From assembly GCF_000744225.1 (NCBI RefSeq), contig NZ_JQLN01000006.1:744001-808000 (forward strand): a stretch of 64,000 bases of DNA, read 5' to 3'. The stretch is from Kitasatospora mediocidica KCTC 9733. GTDB lineage: Bacteria > Actinomycetota > Actinomycetes > Streptomycetales > Streptomycetaceae. Below the pieces are notes generated by a model. The model worked only from the letters and a program-made list of their open reading frames with translations. It searched no databases and had not been told where the DNA came from. Positions 41,942 through 51,396 of the stretch are shown one piece after another (the stretch's first letter is position 1; the number at the start of each line of letters is the position of its first letter). Made by a program: the position numbers and the translations under genes.

Positions 41942-42754
41942 CTACGCGGGATATGGGACAGCGTCATCAGGCAGGCCATCCAGAATCACTGCGACGGCCG
42001 CCGCTGCACCGTCCACCTCCTGTACTCGACCTTCGGCGAACGTCACCTCGAAGCGGCCGTTGCCGAGCGGCCTGGTCCTCGGAAGGTCCTTGCAAATGGG
42101 CGGTGCGGCCCGGCGGCTAAAGGTGAGCCAGTACATGGCCTTGCCGGGCGACAGGGCCCGCAGGCGCGGCTGTGCGAAGGCGGCCTCGACGAGGGCCCGC
42201 CAGTCGGGCTCCTGTCTGCGTTCGGCGTACAGCTCGGCGGCCTGGCGCATCATCTGCCACCGTGCCGGCACGGCCTCGCCCCGCTCGTGGGCTTCGGCCA
42301 GCTCCCAGGTCCTCAGGAATGCCCACTGCGCGACGAGTTCGCGCACTCGGGATCCCTGGTGCCAGGAGTGCATCGCACCGGCGGCCTCGGACAGGTCCTG
42401 CGTGCTGCCCGAGACCATGTGGATGCCGTGCGCCCAGCAGTCGACCAAGAAGGTGCGCTCGCTGCTGGCCATCAGGACATTCGCCGAGCGGCCGTCGGCT
42501 TCTGTCGTCGCGGCCACATAGCGCCAGCCCGGTGAGGACGTCAGCTCGACCGTGAGCCCACGGTTCGCACGATCGACCACCGCCTGGAGAGCATTCTGCA
42601 GCGATCCCGCTTTCACCACCTCGGGATAGAGGGCGGCGTACTCGTGCATGGGATGGGCGGCATCGGTCGGCGCCACATCTGGAAGCGGCTCCTCGTACAC
42701 GTGAAAGGGATTGGCGACTCTGGCGGGTGTCACACCTGGAAGCTGGTCGGACAT
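41942..42754 (-). CDS. DUF6193-like protein
   Basis: 270 residues from an ATG at 42754 (MSDQLPGVTPARV). Recognisable blocks are YPEVVKAGSLQNALQAVVDR near 45, then VELTSSPGWRYVAATTEADG, and an alpha-helical half with LVAQWAFLRTWELAEAHERG and PDWRALVEAAFAQPRLRALS. This pattern matches DUF6193 proteins, which are annotated as associated with natural-product loci. No catalytic motif is seen. Confidence 0.7.
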   Translation of the reverse strand: MSDQLPGVTPARVANPFHVYEEPLPDVAPTDAAHPMHEYAALYPEVVKAGSLQNALQAVVDRANRGLTVELTSSPGWRYVAATTEADGRSANVLMASSERTFLVDCWAHGIHMVSGSTQDLSEAAGAMHSWHQGSRVRELVAQWAFLRTWELAEAHERGEAVPARWQMMRQAAELYAERRQEPDWRALVEAAFAQPRLRALSPGKAMYWLTFSRRAAPPICKDLPRTRPLGNGRFEVTFAEGRVQEVDGAAAAVAVILDGLPDDAVPYPA

Positions 42755-42850
42755 ACGGTCGAGTCTGCCAGAGCAGCCTGCCACCGCAGCCCACTGACGA
42801 GCAGGCGATGGCCGATCTGCGGCCATCAACACATGACGGGGGAGCCCCGC

Positions 42851-43040
42851 TCAGTGCGCTGCAGGTGTCTCCACGGTGACCTGGAAGCGGCTCTGGTTGA
42901 ACGGGCCCAGCTTTGCCCTGACCGGGAGTTCGGGTGGTGATCCGGCTGCGGTGAAGGTGGCTCGCCCGAGTCCGAGACGGGCCTTCTGCTGGAACTTGTA
43001 GCGGAGGTAGACCGCGATGTCGTGCACGGCTTCATCGACG
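42851..43040 (-). pseudogene. C-terminal fragment of an unidentified gene
   Basis: On the minus strand, a protein-like segment of about 60 residues (AVHDIAVYLRYKFQQKARLG, LGRATFTAAGSPPELPVRAK, FNQSRFQVTVETPAAH) ends at a TGA at 42851. Upstream the frame runs into sequence that codes on the other strand, so only the 3' end remains. I do not recognise the family. Confidence 0.4.
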
Positions 43041-43079
43041 GATATCTCCGTGACGCCGCCCCACAGCGCCGCAGTCTCG

Positions 43080-43975
43080 ACGCCGTCAACGTCTACGTCG
43101 GCTACCAGGACTTCCGCAACGGCGTCCCGCACGATCACGTAGCCATCTCCCGCAACAACGCGAGCCCGGTCAACATCACCCAGGACCAACCGGCCGGCAC
43201 CGGAACGCTCAGCTGCGGCGTCATCAACGGCGGTCTGCGCCTGGCGGCCGACCGTAACAACACCAGCGGGTTCCCCGAGTTCTCGGCCCACCTCGCCCGC
43301 AGCACCGACCACGGCGCCACCTTCGCCGACACCGTGCTGCAGTCCTACACCACGAAGGTGGGCACCGCAGGCAACCCCAACGAGCGGCTGTTCGGCGACT
43401 ACCAGCAACTCAAGGCCGTCGGAAACACCTTCTACGGCGCCTTCATCGGCAACCTCAACGGCCTGACGCAGACCACCGCGCAGCCGACCGACACGATCTT
43501 CTTCAGCGTCCCGCAGGTCACACGGTCGACGCTCACCTTCTCCGCAAGCACCATCGGGACCACCACGACCGTCTCCGGCTCGACCGGCTGCGTGGTCGTG
43601 GGCGACCCCGCCGACGACGGCCGCACCGGCAACCAACTCAACGGCTACCTGCTACTGAACGACAATCATAGTGGCCTGGAGGCCATCGCCAACCATGTGA
43701 CCGGCTCGGTCCAGGTACAAGGCACGACCGGTGCCGGCCCGTTCCCCGAGGACACCCGGGCCGAGATCGAGGGCAACACCATCGGCGGGACGCTGTCCTG
43801 TTCCGGCAACACCCCGCCGCCCACCAACGACGGGCACCCGAACACCGTGACGGCCCGCGTCTGGGACAGTGCTCAACGCTGTAGCCACACCCTGCGACGA
43901 GAAGGGGCCCGCCCCGGCGGGCCCCGACGTGGTCTGTTAGTCGAAGTCATTCGATGCCTGACGCCTTGGTGAACT
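43080..43975 (+). pseudogene. Chimeric remnant: sialidase-like segment joined to a beta-helix-type secreted C terminus
   Basis: One open frame contains two unrelated parts. The first (VNVYVGYQDFRNGVPHDHVA, AAGTGTLSC-like, HLARSTDHGATFADTVLQ, FGDYQQLKAVGNTFYGAFIG) resembles BNR/sialidase-type exo proteins. From about residue 170 a beta-helix-like end starts (STLTFSASTIGTTTTVSGST, VTGSVQVQGTTGAGPFPED, IEGNTIGGTLSCSGNTPPPT). There is no signal peptide or start with a ribosome-binding site, and the frame overruns into a terminator. It looks like a deletion fusion of two secreted-protein genes. Confidence 0.5.
43904..43925. terminator. Terminator hairpin between convergent genes
   Basis: GGGGCCCGCC (43904-43913) and GGCGGGCCCC (43916-43925) form a perfect 10-bp stem just downstream of the alpha/beta hydrolase lipoprotein. 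Confidence 0.8.
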
Positions 43976-44981
43976 GAGTCATCAGGGAGACGAACCGGCC
44001 GCAGTCCTGGACGAGCATCGCGTGGCCGGCGTCAGGGAATATCACCATCTTGGCGTGCTTGGCCCGGTGAGTGATGATGCTCGCGTTTCCGGGCGGGGTG
44101 ATCTCGTCGAGGGAGCCGTTGGTGATCAGCATCGGGATGGTGCTGTCGGGCAGCTTGTCCCAGGTGCCCTCGAAGGACTCGTACGCCTGTCCGGCCTGGT
44201 ATTGACGCAGCAGCGTCTCGTTGTCGACCTTCTCCGGTGGGATCAGACCGAGTTGCTCCCGGTACGCGGTCCGCGCGGCTGTGGCGTCGGCAGGGAAGAG
44301 CAGGTCCAGCATCTGCGGCCCCGTGGTCTTGGGGCTGTTGAGCTCCTCGGCCACGGCTGGCGGTGTGTTGATGGCGTGGCTGCCGCCGAGGTCACCGCCG
44401 GTGCTCACGAGCGCGCTGATCGCACCCGGGTGGAGCGCGGCGACGGTCAGACCGATCTCGCCGCCCATCGACCAGCCGAGCAGCGTGGGGTGCCGCAGAC
44501 CCAGTGCTTTGATTAGACCGACGGTGTCGTCCGCCATGAGCGGAATGGTGTCGGGGACCGAGGTGTCGTCGGTCGTGTAGCCGATGCCGCGGTTGTCGAA
44601 GATCGTGACGTGGTAATGCCGGCCGAGCCGGCTCAGCAGGTCGATCGTCCAGTCGCTCATGGTGCCGGTGTCGCCCATGACCATGATGAGGTCGGGGCCG
44701 GAGCCGAACTGGCGGTAGCCGATCTTGATGCCGTCGACCGGGATCTGGCGCACCGGCCCGAGTAACGCGCCCGGCCCGCTCAGGGCGGAGTTCACGACGG
44801 TGGTGGACGCCGCCGTGGTAGCGGTCATTGCCGCGGCTTGCGTGCTCGGCTTGCTGCTCGAAGCGCTGGTCGCGTGCCCGCCGCCGGACGAACAGGCGAC
44901 CGCTGCGAGGGCCACCGTGGCGACGGCCACGGTCAGCCGAGGCAGGGTGCGGGCACGCAGCGTGCGGTGCGATGCGGACAT
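43947..44981 (-). CDS. Alpha/beta hydrolase lipoprotein
   Basis: 344 residues. The signal peptide ends in a lipobox (VALAAVACSSG, Cys about 30), followed by a Ser/Thr-rich linker. The hydrolase domain starts near 80: IGYRQFGSGPDLIMVMGDTG, HVTIFDNRGIGYTTDDTSV, LLGWSMGGEIGLTVA with the nucleophile Ser near 170, PMLITNGSLDEITPPGNA with the acid and FPDAGHAMLVQDCGRF with His near 323. It is anchored outside the membrane and probably acts on a small ester or lactone. It may be co-transcribed with nothing else; the next minus-strand gene ends 118 bases upstream. Confidence 0.9.
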   Translation of the reverse strand: MSASHRTLRARTLPRLTVAVATVALAAVACSSGGGHATSASSSKPSTQAAAMTATTAASTTVVNSALSGPGALLGPVRQIPVDGIKIGYRQFGSGPDLIMVMGDTGTMSDWTIDLLSRLGRHYHVTIFDNRGIGYTTDDTSVPDTIPLMADDTVGLIKALGLRHPTLLGWSMGGEIGLTVAALHPGAISALVSTGGDLGGSHAINTPPAVAEELNSPKTTGPQMLDLLFPADATAARTAYREQLGLIPPEKVDNETLLRQYQAGQAYESFEGTWDKLPDSTIPMLITNGSLDEITPPGNASIITHRAKHAKMVIFPDAGHAMLVQDCGRFVSLMTQFTKASGIE

Positions 44982-45099
44982 GAGGGACCTCCGTGCTGAT
45001 CATGTGTGGGTGGGGGTTGAGCAAGATGTGCCGTGGGTGCCGTGGGTGCGGTGGGTGCGGCGCGCGGGTAGGGCGTCGTGCCGCGCGCTGTTTCACGGC

Positions 45100-45642
45100 T
45101 CAGACGTAGGCGCCGGGGCGGTGGGCCGGCTTGTTCGCGTTGCGGTCGACCCGTGTCTTCAGCAGCTGGCCGCGGATGATGATCGTGCCCAGCCGGACGA
45201 CGACCTCGCCGACTGCCATCAGGAGCAGGGCGACAGCCCAGGCCTGGCCGCTGGTGATGTTGTGCGCGGCGGAGAAGCTGGTCAGGTGCGCGGCGCCGGA
45301 GGCATGCGTGGACCAGACCGCGAAGCCCAGACGGAAACCCATGCTGATGATCCAGAGTGCGGCCGCGCCGCGGGAGGCCTTGATCAGCACGTGCCCGCCG
45401 GCGTGCCGGACGCGGGTGAGCAGGCCGCCGGCGAGGCCGAAGACGACCCCGGTGGCCGCGAAGATCACGGCCAGCAGCACGTCGTTGCCGGCGGTCGGGA
45501 TGTTCGTCAGGTAGTTGCCGGCGGCCCAGGTGATCATGCCGAGCGGGAGCAGGATGGTGCGGGTGGTCAGTCGCTCCTCACGCATCTGGCGAAGAACGAT
45601 GAGCAGGAGCGCGATGTCGATGAACCAGTCGGTCGTTGTCAT
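45100..45642 (-). CDS. Multi-pass membrane protein
   Basis: 180 residues from the ATG at 45642 (MTTTDWFIDIALLLIVLRQM). Five or more hydrophobic segments are seen, with TILLPLGMITWAAGNYLTNI, LLAVIFAATGVVFGLAGGLL and GQAWAVALLLMAVGEVVVRL. It lies next to a NarL-type two-component system in the same orientation, separated by 73 bases, and could be its target. Three tandem 9-base repeats (CCGTGGGTG-like, 45030-45057) lie between it and the lipoprotein gene. Confidence 0.72.
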   Translation of the reverse strand: MTTTDWFIDIALLLIVLRQMREERLTTRTILLPLGMITWAAGNYLTNIPTAGNDVLLAVIFAATGVVFGLAGGLLTRVRHAGGHVLIKASRGAAALWIISMGFRLGFAVWSTHASGAAHLTSFSAAHNITSGQAWAVALLLMAVGEVVVRLGTIIIRGQLLKTRVDRNANKPAHRPGAYV

Positions 45643-45715
45643 GCCTAAGAGCATCCGCCGACGTGCCCCGCACTCCTTCAACCCAGAGTTGGAACCCGGG
45701 TTGAAGTCCGCGCGG

Positions 45716-46402
45716 CTACTCCTCGGTGTTGTCGACCAGGCCGAAGCGCCAGGCCCAGGCGATCAGCGCGCCGCGATCCTCCAGCGCCAGCTTGGCCAGG
45801 ACGTGGTTGAGGTGCGTCTTCACCGTCGCCTGGCTGACGACCATCTCGCTCGCCACCCGCCGGTTGTTCAGCCCCTTCGCCAGGAGCCGCACGACGTCGA
45901 CCTCCCGCCTGGTCAGCCCCTCGGCCTCCGGAGGAAGCGTCGCCGGTGAGGACGCGGGCGCGGCGGCGGGCGCCTTGGGCTCCGTCACGACGAGTTGCAC
46001 GAGGCGCCGTTGTACGGCCGGGTCGAGGACGGTCCGACCGGCCGCCACCTCCCGGACCGCGGCCAGCACCGCTTCGCCGGTTGCGTCCTTGGTCAGGTAG
46101 CCGAGCGCGCCGGCCCGCAGCGCGGGCATCACCGCGTCGTCGTCGGCGAACGTCGTCAGGATCAGCACCCGTGTCTCCATGCCCGCTGCCAGGATCTCGG
46201 CCGTCACCTGCGCGCCATCGAGCCCGGGCATCCGCAGGTCGACGAGGGCGACGTCGGGCCGCTGCGCCACGGCGAGCCGCACCGCCTCGTTCCCGTCGCC
46301 GGCCTGCCCGACCACCTCGATGTCCTCCGCCGAGGTCAGCAGCAGCACCACCCCGTCCCGCACCACCGCCTGGTCGTCCGCGACCAGCACCCGAATTGTC
46401 AC
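45716..46402 (-). CDS. NarL/FixJ-type response regulator
   Basis: 228 residues from a GTG at 46402. The receiver domain is intact: VLVADDQAVVRDGVVLLL (Asp pair 8-9), VALVDLRMPGLDGAQV with phospho-acceptor near D52, LTTFADDDAV and GYLTKDAT with Lys near 103. The LuxR-type output domain is at about 160-225 (LTRREVDVVRLLAKGLNNRR, VASEMVVSQATVKTHLNHVL). Its start overlaps the histidine kinase stop by 4 bases. Target unknown. Confidence 0.95.
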   Translation of the reverse strand: MTIRVLVADDQAVVRDGVVLLLTSAEDIEVVGQAGDGNEAVRLAVAQRPDVALVDLRMPGLDGAQVTAEILAAGMETRVLILTTFADDDAVMPALRAGALGYLTKDATGEAVLAAVREVAAGRTVLDPAVQRRLVQLVVTEPKAPAAAPASSPATLPPEAEGLTRREVDVVRLLAKGLNNRRVASEMVVSQATVKTHLNHVLAKLALEDRGALIAWAWRFGLVDNTEE

Positions 46403-47694
46403 GCGTCTGCCTTCCCGTCTGCCGTCATGCCGCCGGCGTTGGTGCCAGGTGTGTTGGTGCCGCCTGCGCCGGCGCCGCGCGCTGCGGCGACGTCCCCAGA
46501 AGCGGTGTCCGCCGCGGCGCCATCGTCCTCCTCCAGGACCGGGACACGGAGCGCGATCCGCCAGCCCGGTCCCTCGGGCGCAGGTCCGGCGGTCAATGAG
46601 CCGCCGACGGCCTCGATCCGCTCGGCCATGCCGCGCAGTCCCGTGCCGCTGCCCTTGACTCCCGACGGGCCGCGACCGGCCGGCAGCCCACGGTCCCGCA
46701 CGACGGCGCGCAGCTCGGAGCCCTCCCACACCAGGTTCACGTCGATGGCACTACCGGTCGCGTACCGCGCCGTGTTCGTCATGGCCTCCTGTACCGCCCG
46801 GTACACCGCATGCCCGGCCTCGGGTGTCAGCCGACCGGCCCGGCCGCTGACACGCAGCCGCGCCTCGCCCGGAAAACCCCTGGTCAGGCCGTCGATATCG
46901 GCCACGCCCCGGAGCGGTACGGAACGCAGCACACCCACCGCCGCGCGGGCCTCCTGTACTCCGTCGCGCGCGAGCCCGGCAGCGCGGTCGAGCGGCTCGG
47001 TCAGCGTCGCCGGAGCACCGTCACGCCGCGCGATCGCCCTGATCGCCTGCAGCTGCATGGACAGGCCGGCAAGGCTGTGTGCGAGCACGTCGTGCATCTC
47101 GTGGGCGATCCGCCTGCGCTCCTCAAGCGCCGCCGCCTCCTGCCGGGATGCACGGGACGCCTCCACTTCGGCCAGCAGCGCGACCGCGCGGTCCCGCTCG
47201 GCCTGGAGCGCGGCGTGCTCGATCGAACGGTCGGCGAGCAGCCACACGCCGACGGCCGCCAGCAGGCCGGCCACGCTGTCGGAGATCACCATGACCGCGA
47301 CGCCGAAGCCGACCGCCAGCAGCGCTGTGCAGGCATTGCGCACCGGCCCGGCCGGGATGCACATCGGCAGCACGGCGGCCGCGGCCAGCACGGGAACCTC
47401 GCCGAGCCCGTCGTGCACGAGAGCCATGATGGCGAAGCCGGTCCCGATGGTCAGCGCGACGCCGAACCAGGTCAGCGGCGTCGGCAGGGCCCGGCCACTG
47501 AGCACCATGCCCAGCTCCGCGCAGAGCCCGAGCACGCCGACGACGACCTTCAGTGCCGCTCCGTCAGCCGCGATCACCGACACCACCATGCAGGCAATCA
47601 ACGCACCCGCGCCGATCACGTCACCACGCTCGAAGATCCGGCGGCGGGCGGGATCGGCCGCGGACCGGGTCACGTCGGGCCACCTACTCACCAT
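46399..47694 (-). CDS. Sensor histidine kinase, NarL-partner (HisKA_3) type
   Basis: 431 residues. Six or so N-terminal membrane helices (about 27-160) without an extracellular domain, then the dimerisation/phospho-acceptor helix EERRRIAHEMHDVLAHSLAG with His near 200, and the ATPase part with N box AVQEAMTNTARYATG and G box GSGTGLRGMAERIEAVGG. A Gly/Ala/Thr-rich tail of about 35 residues is unusual. It pairs with the overlapping response regulator. The stimulus is not evident. Confidence 0.93.
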   Translation of the reverse strand: MVSRWPDVTRSAADPARRRIFERGDVIGAGALIACMVVSVIAADGAALKVVVGVLGLCAELGMVLSGRALPTPLTWFGVALTIGTGFAIMALVHDGLGEVPVLAAAAVLPMCIPAGPVRNACTALLAVGFGVAVMVISDSVAGLLAAVGVWLLADRSIEHAALQAERDRAVALLAEVEASRASRQEAAALEERRRIAHEMHDVLAHSLAGLSMQLQAIRAIARRDGAPATLTEPLDRAAGLARDGVQEARAAVGVLRSVPLRGVADIDGLTRGFPGEARLRVSGRAGRLTPEAGHAVYRAVQEAMTNTARYATGSAIDVNLVWEGSELRAVVRDRGLPAGRGPSGVKGSGTGLRGMAERIEAVGGSLTAGPAPEGPGWRIALRVPVLEEDDGAAADTASGDVAAARGAGAGGTNTPGTNAGGMTADGKADA

Positions 47695-47730
47695 TCCCGC
47701 GCTCCGTTCGCCATCGCTCGACCCCCGCCG

Positions 47731-48462
47731 TCACGGCCGGCGGCGCCCGGCGGCGAGCATATACGTGGCGTCGGCACGTGCCGTGCCGTGCCGCGCTCGC
47801 TGGCCAGCCCCGCCCGCTTCATCCGCTCGAGTCGGCGAACTGGTGATCCGACCGCGATGGTTCACCGGGTTGGCGCCGGTAAGTCGGTCGGCATCGTGGC
47901 TGCTCGTGGCTGTTAGTGGCTGCTCGTGGCTGCTCGTGGATGTGAGGCCGCTGCCACACACAGTTCGGTGCATGAAGAGCCGCGGCCATCTGTCCAGGCC
48001 ATGGGCCGCTTCCCGTGCGCGGATGTCCTGCAGACCGGGGCTGAGCAGGTTGTCGTCAAGCGGCTGGAAGCCGCAGCGTCCGTAGTAGGGAGCGTTCCAC
48101 GGCACGTCAGCGAAGGTGGTGAGGGTCAGGGCCGGGATGTTATGGGTTGCCGCACGTTCGGCGAGGTGATCCAGTAGCGACCGTCCGATGCCTCGGCGTG
48201 CGCTGTCGGGGTGCACCGATACCTGTTCGACGTGCAGGTTCCCGTCGACGTGGTCGGCGATGAGATAGGCCACGGGAGTATCGGCCTCGTCGACGGCCGC
48301 CCAGGCCGACCCCTCCTGCTGGTATCGAGCGAGTTCATCGAGCGGCAGCGGCTCGTCGTCTGCGATCTCGGGCATGCCGATGTCGCGGAAGCACCGTCCG
48401 GCCGCTCGCTCGATGTCCTGGAGCAAGGGCAGTTCCTCGAAGCGAACTTCTCGAATGCGCAT
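47731..48462 (-). CDS. GNAT family N-acetyltransferase with repeat-extended C terminus
   Basis: 243 residues from the ATG at 48462 (MRIREVRFEELPLLQDIERA). The acetyl-CoA-binding motif A is clear (VEQVSVHPDSARRGIGRSLL), followed by NIPALTLTTFADVPWNAPYY and GRCGFQPLDD. GNAT proteins of this kind usually end near RLFMHRTV (residue about 180). Here the frame runs on for 60 more residues through a 10-base tandem repeat (47896-47940), probably after loss of the original stop. The catalytic part looks intact; substrate unknown. Confidence 0.85.
   Translation of the reverse strand: MRIREVRFEELPLLQDIERAAGRCFRDIGMPEIADDEPLPLDELARYQQEGSAWAAVDEADTPVAYLIADHVDGNLHVEQVSVHPDSARRGIGRSLLDHLAERAATHNIPALTLTTFADVPWNAPYYGRCGFQPLDDNLLSPGLQDIRAREAAHGLDRWPRLFMHRTVCGSGLTSTSSHEQPLTATSSHDADRLTGANPVNHRGRITSSPTRADEAGGAGQRARHGTARADATYMLAAGRRRP
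47896..47940. repeat. 10-bp tandem repeat (GTGGCTGCTC)4
   Basis: Four copies, the second diverged (GTGGCTGTTA), plus GTGGA. It lies inside the extended 3' end of the acetyltransferase frame, whose length would change with copy number. Confidence 0.88.
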
Positions 48463-48793
48463 GGCCTTATTGTCCAGGGATGGTGCTGGCCCAGGCTGAT
48501 GTTCTGATGGCCCGATCACGCGGCGAAACGGGTCTGGCGCCCCAGCGGATGCCTTCTCGCTGGTGCTGCTCCGCGGAAGCTCGTGGAGGGATGTTGATCA
48601 CGTTGTCTTGAGCGGGGTGCCGTCGTAGGTCACGTCGAGGGCGGCGACGATCGAGGCGGTGCCGTGCCGGCGGAAGAGGAGATCTGCACGGTGGATCGTT
48701 AGGCCTGAAAGTCGCTATCCGAAACCGGTGATCAGACCATAGGAATGGCTCCACGGCCGGACAGGCCACCCCCGATCGAAGGAGCCATCACCC
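48463..48793. other. Intergenic region with a short coding-like trace
   Basis: 331 bases without a supported gene. A 30-codon minus-strand stretch at about 48602-48695 (HRADLLFRRHGTASIVAALD) looks protein-like and ends in a stop, possibly the last piece of a lost gene. Confidence 0.35.
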
Positions 48794-49162
48794 ATGATTC
48801 GCCTCCGCACCACCTGTATGGCCATCGCCGGCACCGCTGCCCTGTTCGCCCTGACCGCGGCGCCCGCCCAGGCCGCCCCGGGCGACGTCACGACCGTGTG
48901 CGGAAGCACGCTCACCCCGACCGGCTACGTCGACGTGAGTTGGGGTTACAGCAGCAGTTGCGGTACGCAGAGCTTCAGTCCGAACATCAAGCAGATAAAG
49001 CAGCTCACCGGACTTCCCATCGGCACCGTGGTCCAGGCCTGCGGCACCACCTACCCGCCCGCGGGCTGGGTCCAGACCGGCTCGTACTACAGCAGCAGCT
49101 GCGTCGCCTGGTCGAACCCGAGCTTCAACAACAACGCCTGGCAGCTGAAGCGCGTCTCCTGA
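48794..49162 (+). CDS. Small secreted protein with internal duplication
   Basis: 122 residues; AAGGAG ribosome-binding site 10 bases before the ATG. Signal peptide MIRLRTTCMAIAGTAALFAL-TAAPAQA, cleavage near 28. The mature part has two repeats of about 40 residues, each with two Cys and a YSSSC motif (VCGSTLTPTGYVDVSWGYSS-SCG; ACGTTYPPAGWVQTGSYYSS-SCV). A disulfide in each repeat is likely. Exported function unknown. Confidence 0.85.
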   Translation: MIRLRTTCMAIAGTAALFALTAAPAQAAPGDVTTVCGSTLTPTGYVDVSWGYSSSCGTQSFSPNIKQIKQLTGLPIGTVVQACGTTYPPAGWVQTGSYYSSSCVAWSNPSFNNNAWQLKRVS

Positions 49163-49212
49163 TCCGGCGACTCCGGCTGCGGCCCAGCGGACCTGCCCCT
49201 CTGCTTGTTGAT

Positions 49213-49431
49213 CTAGTGCTGCTCCGTGCACGTTCGTGGAGGGGGCAGGCCGCCGGGCTGTCGAGGTAGAGGCGGCAGGCGGTCGCTGTTCCTCAACTCA
49301 CCTTCCACGTAGGCGAATCCTGCGCGAAAGCGGACGTGGACCGGGCCGCCTGCGGCCAGCGCTCGGCGGCGCGGGTGTTCAACCGCTGGGCGCAGGTGGT
49401 GCTGCATGGACTCTGACGGGTTCTCCGGCAC
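49213..49431 (-). pseudogene. Small hypothetical gene with internal deletion
   Basis: From an ATG at 49431 the frame reads PVHVRFRAGFAYVEGELRNS, a block known from small actinobacterial proteins of about 150 residues; then the sequence jumps, and in the next frame ACRLYLDSPAACPLHER follows, resembling the C terminus of the same proteins. The middle is missing. Confidence 0.5.
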
Positions 49432-49711
49432 GGCCCGCGGATTGAGTAGCGCCGCTCCTCCTGGCCCTCACAACGGCGGTCGGCAGCCACCGAGAGGAAC
49501 TCGGGCGGTGGAGCGAACTCACCCGCGCGCAGCCAGCCGAATATCGGCAGTACTCTCACCACGCCGGACATGATCAGCTGGCAGGGAACTGCGTCGGCAG
49601 GCGGCCCGGGCCCCGGCGTGCTGTCGCGTTTCCCTGTCGCCCTGTCGCCCTGTCGCCCGCTGACCTGTGACACCGATGTCTCATCAAGGCGGTCATCGCG
49701 CACGACGCGGA

Positions 49712-50386
<675 letters not shown>

Positions 50387-50594
50387 AGGCACGTGATCTT
50401 ACGGGCACCTGTCCTCGACAACTGAGTGGCCGGGTGGTGGTCGCTGCCCGTCAGTGCCTTGGGTCGTTGAACGATGATGTCGTGTCAGTCTTGAAGAGCA
50501 GCATCGCAGGCCGGCGGGTTTTCGACGTCGCCTGTGACAGGAACGGTGGTTCGGGCGGCGCGGGGTGTCCGAGGCCGGGTGCAGGATACGGATC

Positions 50595-51034
50595 ATGTCC
50601 TCACACGAGATCTCCGCTACGGCGGGCCTGGACCCGGCCATGGTGCTTCACAGCACCGATTGGGCGGCGCTTGCCCACGCCTACGGCCCGGCCGCGACAA
50701 CTGCGGACGATCTGCGCGGGTTGCTGGAGGAGGATCCTGAGGTCCAGGCCGCGGCGCTGGACCGGTTGGAGATGTCGGTTCTTCACCAGGGCTCGCTCTA
50801 CTCCGCGACCGCGCCGGCGGCCCTTTTCATCGCTGGGGTTCTCCCGCATCCGGGCACGCCGGCCGTTCACGAGAGCTTCTTCCCGTGGGACGACCGCAGG
50901 CGGCCGCTCAGGGCGGCGCTGCTGGAATGGCTCGGGCAGTTCGCCGAGTCCGCGGCCTGGGACGTCGAGGGTCTCGCCGACCCACAGAACGCAGCGGAGT
51001 CCGACGCTTTTTGGCAGTTGTGGGACTATAACGC
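50595..51034 (+). pseudogene. 5' part of a HEAT-repeat-like gene
   Basis: From the ATG at 50595 about 140 residues read as a helical repeat protein (TTADDLRGLLEEDPEVQAAA-LDRLEMSV, LYSATAPAALFIAGVLPHPG, RAALLEWLGQFAESAAWDVE). Near 51010 coherence ends, and the continuing frame is only the shadow of the next coding segment. The 3' part appears to have been deleted at the junction. Confidence 0.5.
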
Positions 51035-51390
51035 GTGCTGCCGTACATGTACCGGGTCACCAAGTACGACCCCGCGGACCGCGACGAGCGGGGTTGCTAC
51101 ACGGGGGCGGAGGAGACGGTCAGTGACCATGGGCCGATCGAGGCCGCCTATCTTGAGGCTGTTGCCGCCTTCGCCGAGGACACCGGCGTGCGGCAGCTCT
51201 CGATCCGCGAACCTCAGGTCGCGCCTGGCTTCGTGCACTTCGGTCTGGAACCGGCGGTCGAGGGAGATGGCCTCGCGGGACTCTTCCCGCCCGAGCTGAC
51301 CGGTTTCCACGACGGGGCCCAAGTGCCGGTGCCGGTCGGCCTGGAGCTGGTGCGGGCGATGCTCCGCGACAACGGTGCCTGGTGTCGGCT
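51035..51390 (+). pseudogene. 5' part of a small hypothetical gene fused to an S1-domain gene
   Basis: A GTG at 51035 or ATG at 51047 begins MYRVTKYDPADRDERGCYTG, then FAEDTGVRQLSIREPQVAPG, PPELTGFHDGAQVPVPVGLE, and MLRDNGAWCRLE, a widespread actinobacterial protein of unknown function. At about 51388 the frame shifts by one and a different protein continues. Its normal C terminus is missing. Confidence 0.5.
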
Positions 51391-51396
51391 GGAGAG

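Noticed and set aside
48602..48695. Short minus-strand peptide as a gene
   Set aside because: Only about 30 codons, no start or ribosome-binding site; kept as a possible trace in the intergenic entry.
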